64,000 nucleotides of DNA from Microbacterium sp. AG1240 (GCF_003635115.1 NZ_RBXJ01000001.1:682001-746000), one strand, 5' to 3'; positions 1-7,996 are shown, counted from the stretch's first letter. The notes: generated from the sequence alone by a model not told the origin. Numbers and translations: made by a program.

Positions 1-290
1 AGGTGCAGCTCGGTCAGCCACCGCGCACGATGCGCCTTCGAGTCGGCCGATGGCACCCCGAAGGCGGCGGCGAGCTGCGCCGACTCGCGGGTCATGGGCT
101 TGTCGACGAGCGCGTGGGTGCCGGCGCTGGAGACCACAACGTCGAGCGGGGAGAGCGCCGCGCGCAGGATCTGCTCCGCGAGCGGCGAACGGCAGATGTT
201 GCCGGTGCAGACGGTGAGTATCTCGATGGTCGGGCTCGCCTCGGCGTTTCCCCCACCTCGGAACAACGAACTGAGATCCAGATCCAGCAT
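1..290 (-). CDS. Low-molecular-weight protein tyrosine phosphatase, partial (C-terminus beyond the window)
   Basis: The minus strand encodes a polypeptide starting at the ATG complementary to 288-290 and running off the left edge after 96 codons. Residues 22-35 contain the P-loop CTGNICRS, which is the C-x5-R-S signature of low-molecular-weight phosphotyrosine phosphatases, with nucleophile Cys28 and Arg34. Known members dephosphorylate phosphotyrosine, often on BY-kinases in capsule or EPS clusters. No such partner is visible here because the gene is cut. The roughly 20-residue N-terminal extension before the catalytic strand is longer than usual. It is divergent from the CPBP protease gene. 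Confidence 0.85.
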   Translation of the reverse strand, partial: MLDLDLSSLFRGGGNAEASPTIEILTVCTGNICRSPLAEQILRAALSPLDVVVSSAGTHALVDKPMTRESAQLAAAFGVPSADSKAHRARWLTELH

Positions 291-368
291 GACGACCCCC
301 CGGCGCGTGCGAATGTAGGTGGGCCCACGACCGGTAGTCGGGATGGCTGAGCGGTAACGTGGGCGCTG

Positions 369-1226
369 ATGAGCGAGTCTAGTGAAGCGTCGAGCGGCAC
401 CCCCGCGACGGGGATCGTCATCGACGAGCCGCTCGACGATGTCGACGCCGAGTCGGAGCGGTCCGACGAGCGATCGCGTCGCCGTCGTCGCCGTGGCGGC
501 GACTCGACCAGGCCGCGGCGCACCTGGCGCGAGGGCGGCACGTCCGTCCACCGCTGGGGGTGGGAGCTCGTCGGCTGGGCCGTGCTCGCCCTCGGCGCCG
601 GCGTGCTCGGGTCGTCCGGTGTGACGGCGATGATGGGCGGTGCCTCGGCGGCGCTCATCGCCCAGATCGTGCTCTGGGTCGCGTTCGCGGCGGCGGTCGT
701 GGCGGCGTTCGTGCGATCGGTGCCCCGCGGGCTGCTGCGGTTGCGTCCGGTCGACCTGCTGTACGGCCTCGTGCTGGGAGGGATGCTGCGCCTCGCGCAG
801 GGGTGGTTGCAGATGCGCGCCGGCGGGGATGGCGGCTGGCCGAGCTACCCGAGCCTGGGAGGCTCGCTCCCGTCGTCGTGGTTCTTCGACGACCTGCTCG
901 GCGACGCGGTGATCTCGCCCGTCGTGGAGGAGTTCTTCTTTCGAGGGCTCGTTCTCGTCGCGGTCTACACGGCGGTGCGACGGCTCGCCGGACGCGAGGT
1001 CGCGATGTTCGCCGCGGCGATCGTGTCGACCGGGTTGTTCGTCGCCGCGCACGCCCTGCTCGCCCCCCTGGCGTGGGACGCGGTCGTCTCGCTCAGCCTC
1101 GTCGGCCTCGTCGCGAGCCTGCTCGTCCTCCTGACGGGCCGGCTCTGGCCTGCGGTGCTCGTGCACGTCGTCTACAACGGTCTGTGGGTCGCGATGGCCA
1201 CCCTCGGAACGCTGCTCGCGGCCTGA
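369..1226 (+). CDS. CPBP-family intramembrane glutamic endopeptidase (CAAX protease-like)
   Basis: The 285-residue protein has a charged, Arg-rich N-terminal tail (about residues 1-65) followed by a multi-spanning membrane domain. All three family motifs are visible: EEFFFR at residues 187-192, His228 in AAHALL, and H266-x3-N270 in HVVYNG. These residues form the catalytic centre of CPBP/Abi (Rce1-like) intramembrane proteases. Bacterial members act in membrane-protein processing or bacteriocin self-immunity. The substrate cannot be predicted here. The ATG at 369 begins 78 bases upstream of the divergent phosphatase start. No operon partner is seen. Confidence 0.9.
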   Translation: MSESSEASSGTPATGIVIDEPLDDVDAESERSDERSRRRRRRGGDSTRPRRTWREGGTSVHRWGWELVGWAVLALGAGVLGSSGVTAMMGGASAALIAQIVLWVAFAAAVVAAFVRSVPRGLLRLRPVDLLYGLVLGGMLRLAQGWLQMRAGGDGGWPSYPSLGGSLPSSWFFDDLLGDAVISPVVEEFFFRGLVLVAVYTAVRRLAGREVAMFAAAIVSTGLFVAAHALLAPLAWDAVVSLSLVGLVASLLVLLTGRLWPAVLVHVVYNGLWVAMATLGTLLAA

Positions 1227-1263
1227 GCGCGCAGCATCCGTTCGTTGGATCACTGTTCTCTCA

Positions 1264-1293
1264 GCATGTAAACCTGTGCATGCACGCATGTAA
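1264..1293. promoter_or_regulatory. Putative operator of the XRE regulator
   Basis: Two direct copies of GCATGTAA (1264-1271 and 1286-1293) lie 22 bp apart, about two helical turns. They flank the perfect palindrome GTGCATGCAC (1276-1285). The array sits 20-50 bases upstream of the XRE gene start, an arrangement typical of autoregulatory operators. Function is inferred from position only. Confidence 0.4.
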
Positions 1294-1312
1294 TGTGCGT
1301 CAGTCTCGAAGC

Positions 1313-1591
1313 ATGCATGACGACCCGAACCAGGCCTGGGAGCAGTACACGGCGGCGTTGGGCGTCGCGCTCGCGCGTGCGCGGGCCACTCGAGGACTGT
1401 CTCAGGAGCAGGTCGCCTACGCCGCCGGCATCGCCGCGTTCTCGTATCGCAAGCTCGAGAAGGGCGAGTCGAACCCCGGCACGCCCGCGAACCCGCGTCT
1501 TCGCACCCTCGTCGCGCTGGCCGGCGTGCTCGGCGTTCCGGTCGCCGCACTGCTGCCGCCCGATCCCGACGGCGTCACCGCCTGGAAGTAG
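1313..1591 (+). CDS. Small XRE-family HTH transcriptional regulator
   Basis: This 92-residue protein is a single Cro/C1-type helix-turn-helix domain. The region LARARATRGLSQEQVAYAAG followed by SYRKLEKGESNP is the standard HTH_3 pattern (helices 2-3, then the E-x-G motif), at about residues 20-55. There is no second domain. The ATG at 1313 is chosen because it directly precedes the conserved fold, and the upstream DNA holds repeats resembling an operator. Single-domain XRE proteins usually repress their own promoter or a nearby gene. No toxin or phage partner is adjacent, so the target is unknown. Confidence 0.85.
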   Translation: MHDDPNQAWEQYTAALGVALARARATRGLSQEQVAYAAGIAAFSYRKLEKGESNPGTPANPRLRTLVALAGVLGVPVAALLPPDPDGVTAWK

Positions 1592-1729
1592 TGCGGCACC
1601 GCGGAGGGTGGTGGGAGTCACCGCCGGAGCGGGCACCTCGGCCCGGCGGTGACCGCTTCAGACTCTCGCTTTTGCTCCCTCGGCAACAGCAGCCCGACTA
1701 CCGACGAAACACTGGTTCTTCGAAACCCG

Positions 1730-2428
1730 TCAGCTTCGTGCCGCCTCCTCGATGATGTCGGCGACCGCCTCGGGCTGCGACAGGAACGGGGAGTGGCTCG
1801 TGTCGAGACGTCGCACGGTCGACCCGGCGCGGGCGGCGAGGCCCTCCTGAGCGGGAACGGGGAAGATGGCGTCCTGCTCGGTGACGATGTAGGTCGACGG
1901 CTTCGTGCGCCACGCGACCTCCGTGAGCGGCTCCTGGAAGGCGAGCACGCTCTGCGGCTTCAGTCTCGCGGATGCCGCGGCCGCCGCATCCGCGTCGACA
2001 TCCGCGAAGAAGATCGACGCCGGTGGTTCGTCGTCGGTGCCCGCCGTCGCGAGCGGGCCGTCGACGACCCACCACGACGGCGCGACGCCACCGACCGCGC
2101 CGAGCAGCGACTCGCCCTCGTCGAGCGCGAACGCCGCGACGTAGACGATGTGCTGCACGTTGTCGGCGGTGGCGGCCTGGGTCGTGGGGACGCCGCCGTA
2201 CGAGTGCGCGACGACGACGACCGGGCCGTCGATCGCGGCGATCGCCGCGGTGATCGCGTCGGCGTCGTCGGCGAGGTGCAGACCGACAGGGTCGGCGGCG
2301 TGGACGGTGGGCAGGTCGATGCGCTCCACCGCCCAGCCGCGGTTCTCGAGGATGCTCGCGACCGGGTTCCACGCCCACGCGCCGTGCCACGCGCCGTGCA
2401 CCAGCAGTAGAGTCGGCTTCTCAGACAT
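1730..2428 (-). CDS. Alpha/beta hydrolase
   Basis: The 232-residue protein opens with TLLLVHGAWHGAWAW, the oxyanion-hole HG motif of alpha/beta hydrolases. It carries the nucleophile elbow AHSYGG (Ser at about residue 85). A C-terminal Asp in TEQDAIFP and His in DTSHSPF complete a plausible catalytic triad. It resembles the small esterase family related to plant salicylate/hydroxynitrile-lyase-type esterases; substrate unknown. The ATG is preceded by AAGGAG at good spacing. It is divergent from an AraC regulator 96 bp away, which may control it. This pairing of AraC with hydrolase is inference from position. Confidence 0.88.
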   Translation of the reverse strand: MSEKPTLLLVHGAWHGAWAWNPVASILENRGWAVERIDLPTVHAADPVGLHLADDADAITAAIAAIDGPVVVVAHSYGGVPTTQAATADNVQHIVYVAAFALDEGESLLGAVGGVAPSWWVVDGPLATAGTDDEPPASIFFADVDADAAAAASARLKPQSVLAFQEPLTEVAWRTKPSTYIVTEQDAIFPVPAQEGLAARAGSTVRRLDTSHSPFLSQPEAVADIIEEAARS

Positions 2429-2524
2429 CGTCGTCTCCTTCGGGTAAGGGTTGGCCCGTCTTCGGGCCCGCCAGCAGGGTACGGCGACGACGACGCGGTT
2501 CGCACTGGTGGAGGGCGCAGGATC

Positions 2525-3490
2525 ATGTACGCGAGCGCAGGCGTGACCCCGGTGCTCGAAGCCTCGACCCGCGATGCCCCTCCGCGGGATCAGTTCGGGC
2601 AGTTCTGCGATGCGTTGTGCGACGTCTACCTCGGGATCCGACCCCAGCGCACCGCCTCGCCGGGCTTCGACGCCGACGTGCTCGCGTTCGGGTGGGGCGA
2701 CATCGTGCTCTCGCGCATGCGGGCGCCCGGTCACGAGGCCCGCCGAGACAGGCGCGACATCGCGGCCAAGCCCGATGACGCGCTCTTCCTGAACATCAGC
2801 GACACCTCGGCATCGGTCGTCCACGTCGCCGGCAGAACCGTGCCGGTCGCCGCGGCCCTGCCGGTGCTGCTCGACAACGCCGAGCCGTTCCGCCTCCGGT
2901 TCGATGACGCCCGCCGCTTCCGCCTCTACTCGCTGCGACTACCGAGGGAGGTGGGCGGGAGCCGACTCGACGCCGCCGACGCGATCGCCCTCGACGCCCG
3001 ACTGCGCCGCACCGCCCTCGGGCGCCAGATCGCCCTGCAGGTGCGGCTGATGACGGCGGAGTTCGACGCCGGCCGCATCGAGGTGGCCGGGGCGATGGCC
3101 GCGGCGGTCTCGGCGATGGTGCGCCGACTGTGGGACGGCGGCGACGCCGCCTCGGCGGCCGAGCGCTACGCCGACTTCACCACGACGGCGTCGGCCCATC
3201 TGGCAGAGCCCGACTTCGGGGTGAACGAGATCGCGGCGATCCACGGCGTCTCGGCGCGCACGGTGCAGGACGTGTTCGCGGGGGAGGGCGACACGGTCAC
3301 CCGGTGGATGCTGCGCGCGCGGCTCGAACTCGCGCGCGATCGGCTGGGTTCACCCGCGTGGGAGAGGGCGTCGGTGGCTCGGATCGCCTCCGCGTGCGGG
3401 TGGCGCGACGCATCCGGCTTCCACCGGGCTTTCCGCGAGCGCTTCGGCGACACCCCCGGGTCGTTCCGCGGTTCACGCGATGGGGCGTGA
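2525..3490 (+). CDS. AraC-family transcriptional regulator
   Basis: The 321-residue protein has an N-terminal AraC_binding_2-like domain (about residues 20-190, with the typical LFLNISDTSASVV strand pattern). The C-terminal double HTH (about 215-315) includes VNEIAAIHGVSARTVQDVF and the second recognition segment IASACGWRDASGFHRAFRERFG followed by PGSFR. It is a DNA-binding activator or repressor whose ligand is unknown. It faces the alpha/beta hydrolase gene across a 96-bp divergent promoter region, the likely target. Confidence 0.9.
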   Translation: MYASAGVTPVLEASTRDAPPRDQFGQFCDALCDVYLGIRPQRTASPGFDADVLAFGWGDIVLSRMRAPGHEARRDRRDIAAKPDDALFLNISDTSASVVHVAGRTVPVAAALPVLLDNAEPFRLRFDDARRFRLYSLRLPREVGGSRLDAADAIALDARLRRTALGRQIALQVRLMTAEFDAGRIEVAGAMAAAVSAMVRRLWDGGDAASAAERYADFTTTASAHLAEPDFGVNEIAAIHGVSARTVQDVFAGEGDTVTRWMLRARLELARDRLGSPAWERASVARIASACGWRDASGFHRAFRERFGDTPGSFRGSRDGA

Positions 3491-3532
3491 TCGGCAGACT
3501 CACGGGTTTTTTGTCGGAACGGACTGCAATAA

Positions 3533-3949
3533 TTGTCGGGCTGTTGTCTCACTTGTTGGGCGGCGGTCAACAATCCCGAGTGCCCCCCAGGAGTACCGAT
3601 CACGTACCACACGCTCCCCACCCTTCAAGGGTGGATCGACGAGTTCACCATCCTCCACGCGCCGTTCGTCAGCGACGTCGTCGTGCTCATTCAGGACGGT
3701 GAGGACGGCGCTGACACCGGTCTCGTCGAGATCCGTATGGTGAACGCCTCCACCGTCACCACCATCGAGCCGGAGTTCGTCGGCTCGAACCGCTGGGTGA
3801 CCGTGTTCGACGCGCGCGACGACCCGCTGCGGCTCGACGCGAAGACCGTGATGTGGCTCTCCCGCGAGCTCGCCACCGTCTCCGAGCTCTGCTCGTTCCT
3901 CGAGCGCAAGGCCTCCGCCTACGAATGCGACGACCGGGAGACCGCGTAG
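3533..3949 (+). CDS. Conserved-looking hypothetical protein with uncertain start
   Basis: The frame from TTG at 3533 encodes 138 residues of unknown function. Protein-like, high-GC3 coding sequence begins at ITYHTLPTLQGW. The preceding 22 residues are Cys-rich and atypical. A Shine-Dalgarno-like AGGAG (3589-3593) is followed six to eight bases later by ATC ACG rather than by ATG, GTG or TTG. Translation may therefore begin at a rare codon near 3599, giving about 116 residues. No motif or membrane segment is recognised; the C-terminal half is acidic and helical. It lies 40 bases upstream of the VOC gene but is probably transcribed separately. Confidence 0.55.
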   Translation: MSGCCLTCWAAVNNPECPPGVPITYHTLPTLQGWIDEFTILHAPFVSDVVVLIQDGEDGADTGLVEIRMVNASTVTTIEPEFVGSNRWVTVFDARDDPLRLDAKTVMWLSRELATVSELCSFLERKASAYECDDRETA

Positions 3950-3954
3950 GGCTC

Positions 3955-3989
3955 TTGACGGTGCACTTGCGTTTTGCAAGTGTGGCCGC
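3955..3989 (+). promoter_or_regulatory. Promoter with dyad operator; probably leaderless VOC-HxlR transcript
   Basis: TTGACG (3955-3960) and AAGTGT (3978-3983) are separated by 17 bp as -35 and -10 boxes. The dyad CACTTGC-gtttt-GCAAGTG (3964-3982) fills the spacer. The expected start point, seven bases after the -10 box, coincides with the ATG at 3990, so the transcript would be leaderless. The dyad is a natural site for the HxlR-type regulator encoded by the second gene. Confidence 0.6.
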
Positions 3990-4394
3990 ATGAGCCTCTT
4001 CCTCACCTGCCCGGTCGAGAGCGTCGACCGCGCGACCGCCTTCTACACCGCCCTCGGGTGGACCCTCAACGCCGAGATGTCGGACCACAACGTGTCGTGC
4101 TTCGCGATCGCGCCCGGGCAGTACGTCATGCTCGGCAGCCGCGAGATGTACGCGAGCGTCGGCGGCACCGACGATCTGATCGGCGGACCCGACACGCCGT
4201 CGAAGATCACGGTCTCGTTCGACCTCCCGAGCCGCGAGGCGGTCGACGAGCTCGTCGACCGTGCCGCCGCTGCCGGGGGTCGGATCGGCGATACCGACGA
4301 CTACCCCTTCATGTACCAGCGCCAGTTCGACGATCCCGACGGGTACCACTACTCGCCGTTCTGGATGAAGCCCGACGCCGATTCGACCGCGTGA
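3990..4394 (+). CDS. VOC-superfamily protein (glyoxalase/bleomycin-resistance fold)
   Basis: This 134-residue protein has the paired beta-alpha-beta3 pattern of the vicinal oxygen chelate superfamily: FLTCPVESVDRATAFYTALGW at the N-terminus and QRQFDDPDGYHYSPFWM at the C-terminus. The family includes lactoylglutathione lyases, dioxygenases and antibiotic-binding proteins, and substrate cannot be told. It is the first gene of a two-gene unit; its stop overlaps the start of the HxlR regulator (GTGA, 4391-4394). That coupling suggests the regulator controls this gene in response to a toxic small molecule (inference). Confidence 0.85.
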   Translation: MSLFLTCPVESVDRATAFYTALGWTLNAEMSDHNVSCFAIAPGQYVMLGSREMYASVGGTDDLIGGPDTPSKITVSFDLPSREAVDELVDRAAAAGGRIGDTDDYPFMYQRQFDDPDGYHYSPFWMKPDADSTA

Positions 4395-4672
4395 GCGACC
4401 TCGCCGCCGCTCTCGACACCGTCGGAGCGCGCTGGGCGCTACTCATCGTGGAACGTCTGCTCGACGGGCCTCAGCGCTACGGCGACCTGCACCGAGACCT
4501 CGGCGTGCCGACCAACATGCTCGCGACGCGCCTGCGCGAGCTGGAGGTCGCCGGCGTGCTGACCCGCCTGCCCCTGCGTCACAACACGCGGGCCTACGCG
4601 CTGACCGATCGCGGGCTCGCCCTGCGGGAGGCGATCGAGGCGCTCGGACGCTGGGGTGGCGGGGACGCGTAG
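4391..4672 (+). CDS. HxlR-type winged-helix transcriptional regulator
   Basis: A 93-residue winged-helix protein begins at GTG 4391, overlapping the VOC stop codon by four bases. The segment ALDTVGARWALLIVERLLDGPQRYGDLHRDL followed by MLATRLRELEVAGVLTR and RAYALTDRGLAL matches the HxlR/PadR-like repressor fold: recognition helix, then wing, then T-x-x-G. The usual N-terminal Cys sensor of HxlR proteins is not obvious. It probably binds the dyad between the -35 and -10 boxes upstream of the VOC gene (autoregulation; inference). Confidence 0.85.
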   Translation: MSDLAAALDTVGARWALLIVERLLDGPQRYGDLHRDLGVPTNMLATRLRELEVAGVLTRLPLRHNTRAYALTDRGLALREAIEALGRWGGGDA

Positions 4673-4734
4673 GCGCCTGCTCAGCGGAGGAACGGGCCCT
4701 CACGTCGGCGCGATGCCGGGTGTACGTTGCGCAT

Positions 4735-5733
4735 ATGGGGTCGATACGCGTGGGTCTGGTGGCCGATCCGGCGTCGCCCACCGACATCGCGGGCCCGATG
4801 ACGAACCTGACCCCGTCGGACGGCGCGGCCGCAGACGGCTGGGATGTCGAATTCGTGAGCGAACCCTTCACCCTCGGCTCCGAGGACGTCGACATCGCGC
4901 TGGCGCGACTGCGCGCCCGGGCGCAGACGCACGGCTGGGACCTCGTCATCGGGGTGACGGAGCTTCCGCTGCGCGGCGACGACGGCCGGTACCTGCTGGC
5001 GGCGATCGATCCGCAGAGACACGCGGCCGTTCTGTCGCTCCCCGCTCTCGGAGGGTTCCGCGTTCGCGCTCGCGCTCGTCGGGCCGTGCGGGCACTCGTG
5101 GGCGGGATGGCCGGAGCCGACCGTCCCGACGAACAACGGGTACCCCTGCGCGGTCGTAGCGGCCGCGGGCGGGTGCTGCGGGGCATGGTGCTCGCGAACC
5201 GTCCATGGCTGCTCGCGGCGGGTCTGAAGTCCGCGCTCGTGGCTGCTCTGGCGACCGGGGCGATCGCCACCATCGAGCCGACGATCTGGCTGCTCGCCGC
5301 ATCCCTCTCTGGATGGCGACTGGCGGCGGCGACGGTCGCCTCCATCGCGATCGTCATTGCCTGGATCGTGATCGACGGCGAACTGTGGGACCGCCCCGAC
5401 GACGGCTCGCGCGCCGCCCGGGAGAGATCGCGTCTCTACAACACCTCGACACTGCTGACTCTGACGGTCGGCGTCGCCCTCTGCTATGTCGCCCTGTACA
5501 TCGTCAACCTGGGCTGGGCGATGTTCGTTCTCGACCCCGCCGTGCTCGGCGATTCGCTGGGTACGGCGGCCGGCTACGGCGATCTGTTCGTGCTCACTTG
5601 GTTCGTCGCGTCGGCCGCGACCCTGGGCGGTGCGCTGGGCACCGGACTGGAGTCGGACGACGCGATCCGCGCGGCCGCGTACTCCAAACGAGAGGAAGAG
5701 CGACGCGCCCGACTCGCGGACGACCGGGTGTAG
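4735..5733 (+). CDS. Hypothetical protein with soluble N-terminal and four-helix membrane C-terminal domain
   Basis: No family is recognised with confidence. Residues 1-130 form a soluble alpha/beta region beginning MGSIRVGLVADPASP, and include the strand WDLVIGVTELPL. After a basic linker (about 130-155), four hydrophobic helices follow at about 165-185, 190-215, 240-265 and 285-310, ending in a charged tail. ATG 4735 is taken as the start; GTG 4720, five codons upstream, is in frame and possible. It is a monocistronic gene converging on the YajQ gene. The sensor-plus-membrane architecture is noted without a function. Confidence 0.75.
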   Translation: MGSIRVGLVADPASPTDIAGPMTNLTPSDGAAADGWDVEFVSEPFTLGSEDVDIALARLRARAQTHGWDLVIGVTELPLRGDDGRYLLAAIDPQRHAAVLSLPALGGFRVRARARRAVRALVGGMAGADRPDEQRVPLRGRSGRGRVLRGMVLANRPWLLAAGLKSALVAALATGAIATIEPTIWLLAASLSGWRLAAATVASIAIVIAWIVIDGELWDRPDDGSRAARERSRLYNTSTLLTLTVGVALCYVALYIVNLGWAMFVLDPAVLGDSLGTAAGYGDLFVLTWFVASAATLGGALGTGLESDDAIRAAAYSKREEERRARLADDRV

Positions 5734-5748
5734 CCGCGGAGGGCTGTC

Positions 5749-6237
5749 TTAGCGGTAGTTGATGAACTGCAGATCGAGGTCGAGATCGGCGGCCTTCAGA
5801 ACGCGGATGACCTCCTGCAGATCGTCGCGGCTCTTGGACTGCACGCGCAGCTCGTCGCCCTGGATCTGCGACTTGACGCCCTTGGGTCCCTCGTCGCGGA
5901 TGATCTTGCCGATCTTCTTCGCGTTCTCCGACGAGATGCCGTCCTTCAGCGTCGACGTGATGCGGTACTCCTTGCCGCTCGGCGTCGGCTCGCCGCTCTC
6001 GAGGCTCTTCAGCGAGATGCCGCGCTTGATGAGCTTGGACTGGAAGACGTCGAGCACCGCGTTCGCGCGCTCCTCGGTGCCGGCCTTGATGAGCACCGCT
6101 TCGCCGCTCCACTCGATGGAGGCGCCGGTGCCCTTGAAGTCGTAGCGCTGCTCGACCTCTTTGCGGGCCTGGTTGAGGGCGTTCTCCGCCTCCTGGTGGT
6201 CGACCTTACTGACGATGTCGAAAGAGGAATCAGCCAT
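5749..6237 (-). CDS. yajQ: YajQ-family nucleotide-binding protein
   Basis: The 162-residue protein is full length for the YajQ/DUF520 family. It starts [21 protein letters not shown] and contains the family segments [19 protein letters not shown] and [11 protein letters not shown], ending with DLQFINYR. Its two ferredoxin-like halves bind nucleotides. In Xanthomonas and Stenotrophomonas members bind cyclic di-GMP and modulate a transcription factor. The role in actinobacteria is not established. It is a single gene, convergent with the upstream membrane-protein gene with a 15-bp gap. Confidence 0.95.
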   Translation of the reverse strand: MADSSFDIVSKVDHQEAENALNQARKEVEQRYDFKGTGASIEWSGEAVLIKAGTEERANAVLDVFQSKLIKRGISLKSLESGEPTPSGKEYRITSTLKDGISSENAKKIGKIIRDEGPKGVKSQIQGDELRVQSKSRDDLQEVIRVLKAADLDLDLQFINYR

Positions 6238-6298
6238 GGGGCGAGTTTAGCCGTGGCTCTTCGAGAGCGGTGGATGCGGCGGGGCGCCCCGCTCGCGG

Positions 6299-7042
6299 TC
6301 AGACCTCGCCGACCGCCCAGCGGAAGGCGTTGCGCAGCACGTAGCCGTCGGCGGTGCGGAACGGAGCTGCCGCCTCGACGATCGCCGCGCGGAAGAAGTC
6401 GAGGGCCGCGGCGTCCTCGCCGAGCAGGATGCCGCGGACGAGGGTCTCGTCGTCGGGCGCGGTCCACGGCGCCTCGACCACGCCCGCCTCGAGCGGGTGC
6501 ACCCCGGCCGCGGCGAACGCGGCCTCGAGTCCTCCCGCGGGGCGGAGGGGGCCGTCGGGCAGGGGATCGGATTCGTCGGCGGCGGCCACCGCGCGTTCGA
6601 TCACGTCGACGTCGTTGAGCGCGCCCTCGGCCCAGTTGGCGACGGCGATGCGTCCTCCGGGCGCCAGCACGCGCGCGAACTCCCGGAGGGCCGCGGTCGT
6701 GTCGTCGGCGAAGTGGAGGGCGTTCACCGCCGCGACCACGTCGAAGGTTCCGTCGGTGAACGGGAGGTGCGCAGCATCCGCGTCGCGCACGTCGAGCCCT
6801 CGGTTGCGCGCGAGTTCGCGCATGCCGCCGGCGGGGTCGACGCCCGTGACCTGCGCCCCCGCGTCGCGCGCGGTGAGGAGGAATTCGCCGCTGCCGCAGC
6901 CCACGTCGAGCACGCGTGCGCCAGGGCCGATGCCCGCCGCGGCGATGATGGCGTCGTGCGCCGGTCGGGCGGCGTCGGCCCACAGCTCCGACCAGCCAGC
7001 GGCTACGGCGGACCAGCCCCCGGCATCCGCGTCGTCGACCAC
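6299..7042 (-). CDS. Class I SAM-dependent methyltransferase
   Basis: A 247-residue Methyltransf_11/25-type enzyme. Motif I, VLDVGCGSGEFLLTA, lies at about residues 45-58. The acidic post-I residue is in VTGVDPAG, motif II is the segment DVRDADAAHLPF, and motif III is the region FARVLAPGGRIAVANW. Such stand-alone enzymes methylate small molecules; the substrate is unknown. Downstream of its stop lies the YajQ start region, with a 61-bp gap on the same strand. Upstream (7043 onward) is the repeat-rich gap. Confidence 0.88.
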   Translation of the reverse strand: MVDDADAGGWSAVAAGWSELWADAARPAHDAIIAAAGIGPGARVLDVGCGSGEFLLTARDAGAQVTGVDPAGGMRELARNRGLDVRDADAAHLPFTDGTFDVVAAVNALHFADDTTAALREFARVLAPGGRIAVANWAEGALNDVDVIERAVAAADESDPLPDGPLRPAGGLEAAFAAAGVHPLEAGVVEAPWTAPDDETLVRGILLGEDAAALDFFRAAIVEAAAPFRTADGYVLRNAFRWAVGEV

Positions 7043-7195
7043 CCGCCCACCCTACGGCGTGCCCGCTGCGGGATGTGTCGCCCGGCGATGCCCGCCCGCG
7101 CGGCGCCGGTGCGCTGCCCGGCGCTCGCTGCCCCGCGCCGGTCGGTCCGGCTGCGCCCGCGCAGCGCCCCGCGTCGCGCCCCGCGCATTGCCCGT

Positions 7196-7280
7196 ACTCA
7201 GGATGATCGTGTTCCCGACTGCGACGGATCCCCGCAAAAGCGCCGTTCGGGTAGCGCGCCGGTGGCAACGAGCCTGAGTT
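7196..7280. repeat. 85-bp inverted-repeat element, copy A
   Basis: The element begins ACTCAGGATG and ends GAGCCTGAGTT. The terminal inverted repeats ACTCAGG/CCTGAGT extend imperfectly inward for about 15 bp. It is one of five copies of near-constant length in the window (85, 85, 84, 83, 83 bp). Copies A and B also share sequence beyond the right end (CGTGCAG and a later GCCGGGAG-GGCCGGGG block). Confidence 0.75.
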
Positions 7281-7434
7281 CGTGCAGTCGGGGAGCCGAA
7301 GCGCGCCGGCCGAGGCGGACGCGCCGGACCGCGGCGCGGGGCCGAACGCCGGGAGCGGCCGGGGACCGGATGCAGCCGGGGGCCCGCCGCGGCCGGCGCC
7401 AGCCCCCGGCACCTGTCGGCACCGCTCCGCCCGT

Positions 7435-7519
7435 ACTCAGGATGGTTGTGTCCACCGTTCATGCTGATCCCCGTGAAATCGGCGCCCGGAGAGTGCGTCG
7501 GCGACAACGAGCCTGAGTT
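7435..7519. repeat. 85-bp inverted-repeat element, copy B
   Basis: Same termini as copy A (ACTCAGGATGG at the left, GAGCCTGAGTT at the right) and the same length. The interior is related, for example GATCCCCG at the same offset and ACAACGAGCCTGAGTTCGTGCAG at the right shoulder in shortened form. It sits 154 bp after copy A. Confidence 0.75.
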
Positions 7520-7619
7520 CGTGCAGACGCAAGAAGGGGAACGAGGCTGACGCGTCGGCCCAGGCGCGGGGCCGAGCGCCGGGAGTGGCCGGGGCTGCGA
7601 GTTTTGCTCTACCGCCACA

Positions 7620-7703
7620 ACTCAGGAAGAGGAGGGGGCTGCGCGTCGCGTTCCGCGTGTTTCCGGGGTGGCCCGGCGGTGCGAGTGGCAACGAGCCTGA
7701 GTT
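7620..7703. repeat. 84-bp inverted-repeat element, copy C
   Basis: Starts ACTCAGGA within the context GCCACAACTCAGGA, which is shared with copy E, and ends GGCAACGAGCCTGAGTT, shared with copy A. The interior has diverged. It directly precedes the G-rich tandem tract. Confidence 0.7.
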
Positions 7704-7945
7704 CGGCGGAAGGAGAGGCGGATGGGACGGATCAAGGGACGGAAGGGGAGGGGGCGGAGGAGGAGGGACGGAAAGGGAGGAAGGCGTATCAAGGGACGGA
7801 AGAGGAGGGGCCGGAAGGGGAGGGACGGAGGAGGAGGGACGGAAAGGGAGGAAGGCGTATCAAGGGACGGAAGGGGAGGGACGGAAGGGGAGGAAGGCGT
7901 ATCGAGGGACGGGAGGGAGGGAGGGAGGGAGGGAGGGGGCGGATC
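7704..7945 (+). repeat. G/A-rich low-complexity tandem repeat tract
   Basis: Almost purely purine on the plus strand, built from GGGACGGAAGGGGAGG-like words. The phrase GGAAGGCGTATC recurs near 7779, 7850 and 7891, spaced about 71 and 41 bp. The right end is a GGGAGGGAGGGAGGG run capable of G-quadruplex formation. Long open frames across it on both strands are composition artefacts. The tract ends about 50 bp before the FBP-domain gene. Together with copies A-C it makes up the whole 950-bp gap between 7043 and 7996. Confidence 0.85.
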
Positions 7946-7996
7946 GGGGCGCCGCACGCGGCCCGGGCGGCGGAGGGGATTCGTAGACTTGAGGCC

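Noticed and set aside
7704..7945. CRISPR array
   Set aside because: Repeat units are degenerate, spacers are not unique, periods vary (about 71 and 41 bp), and no cas gene is nearby.
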